6,565 nt of DNA, taken from Phycisphaerales bacterium UBA1910. Lineage in GTDB: Bacteria; Planctomycetota; Phycisphaerae; Phycisphaerales; UBA1924. The stretch spans positions 526-7,090 of the forward strand of contig DDGE01000012.1 in NCBI GenBank assembly GCA_002337545.1, written 5' to 3'. The translations under genes were made by a program, and so were the position numbers. The notes under the pieces are model-generated. The model was not told the origin of the DNA. It was given only the letters and a program-made list of their open reading frames with translations, and ran no database searches. Shown here piece by piece: positions 6,203 through 6,565 of this stretch (position 1 is the stretch's first letter; every line of letters starts with the position of its first letter).

Positions 6203-6565
6203 TCAGAACACGAGTGTCAGCTGTCCGCGGAGGACAAACTCGGAATCCGAAAGACCAAGCAGCCCAGTCGCGCTGGGGTCGTTGGCACCGCCACCGCCGA
6301 AGAGCAGATCCATGTTGGTGCTTTCGTCGATCGCGAACACCGCATCAAGCGTGAACTTCGCGGCGTGCGATTCGGGCACGAAGTAGTAGTTCATACCCGC
6401 GGTGATGCTCTGGTAGTTATCGTCGGTGCCCGCGGCAACAAGCACATCATCAAGCATGACGATGTCGTAACGCCCGAAGAGCTCGACCTGATCGGAGACG
6501 AACATACCGCCCTGAGCAATGAACCCGTGGTTGGTGTAGTTCACATTGGTGGTCGCTTCGATGTC
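6203..6565 (-). CDS. OprP/OprO-type porin, third paralogue (C-terminal 120 residues only)
   Basis: The frame is open to the right edge, so the signal peptide and N-terminal strands lie outside the window; an internal GTG at 6544 is not a credible start. The visible part aligns with the ends of the two other porins: NYTNHGFIAQGGMFVSDQVE matches TNYGFELGGSMFFSDQWE of the second, ELFGRYD matches ELFGRWD of the first, and NYYFVPESHAAKFTLD matches the shared ESHAAK motif. A short Gly-rich loop (LLFGGGGAND) follows. The final strand ends RGQLTLVF with the C-terminal Phe. It appears mosaic in resemblance: the turn motif is closer to the first paralogue, the strand before it to the second. Two hairpins follow the stop codon. 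Identity as a family member is clear; specificity cannot be judged. Confidence 0.88.
   Translation of the reverse strand, partial: DIEATTNVNYTNHGFIAQGGMFVSDQVELFGRYDIVMLDDVLVAAGTDDNYQSITAGMNYYFVPESHAAKFTLDAVFAIDESTNMDLLFGGGGANDPSATGLLGLSDSEFVLRGQLTLVF

Noticed and set aside
1..6565. CRISPR arrays, tRNA/rRNA genes, transposases or phage genes
   Set aside because: I looked on both strands and saw no regular spaced repeats, cloverleaf-like sequences, or transposase or integrase motifs.

Overview
The window looks like chromosomal DNA of a GC-rich Gram-negative bacterium. It carries an outer-membrane-type lipoprotein enzyme and a family of OprP/OprO-like beta-barrel porins with Sec signal peptides and C-terminal phenylalanines. 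The style of the porins and of the membrane NTPase suggests a marine planctomycete of the Phycisphaerae type. That assignment is inference, because there is no rRNA or marker gene to confirm it.

Layout, left to right. Positions 1-1191 (minus strand) hold the N-terminal 397 codons of a large P-loop NTPase whose C-terminus lies beyond the left edge. It has a Walker A, two transmembrane helices and a Walker B, in that order. A 105-bp divergent intergenic region (1192-1296) carries a consensus-like -10 for the NTPase, and another -10-like box just upstream of the next gene suggests a leaderless message. Positions 1297-3021 (plus strand) encode a complete gamma-glutamyltranspeptidase made as a lipoprotein, with all main catalytic residues present. 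From 3132 to the right edge, three paralogous porin genes run head-to-tail on the minus strand: 3132-4316 (complete), 4588-5853 (complete) and 6203-6565 (C-terminal part only). A strong hairpin followed by a T-rich run on the minus strand lies downstream of each porin. Each of the two complete genes also has its own ribosome binding site and leader, so the porins look like separately transcribed, independently tunable units rather than one operon.

How the genes may work together. The porins would admit small solutes through the outer membrane. The lipoprotein GGT, probably facing the periplasm, could split gamma-glutamyl peptides such as glutathione into amino acids for uptake. GGT and the nearest porin converge on one shared hairpin, so the link is positional and no operon joins them. 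The NTPase is divergently transcribed and has no evident functional tie to the rest.

I see no tRNA, rRNA, CRISPR array, insertion sequence or phage gene. The points most worth a second look are the unfinished membrane NTPase, the contrast in charge between the pore regions of the tandem porins, and the palindrome-rich 349-bp leader of the middle porin.
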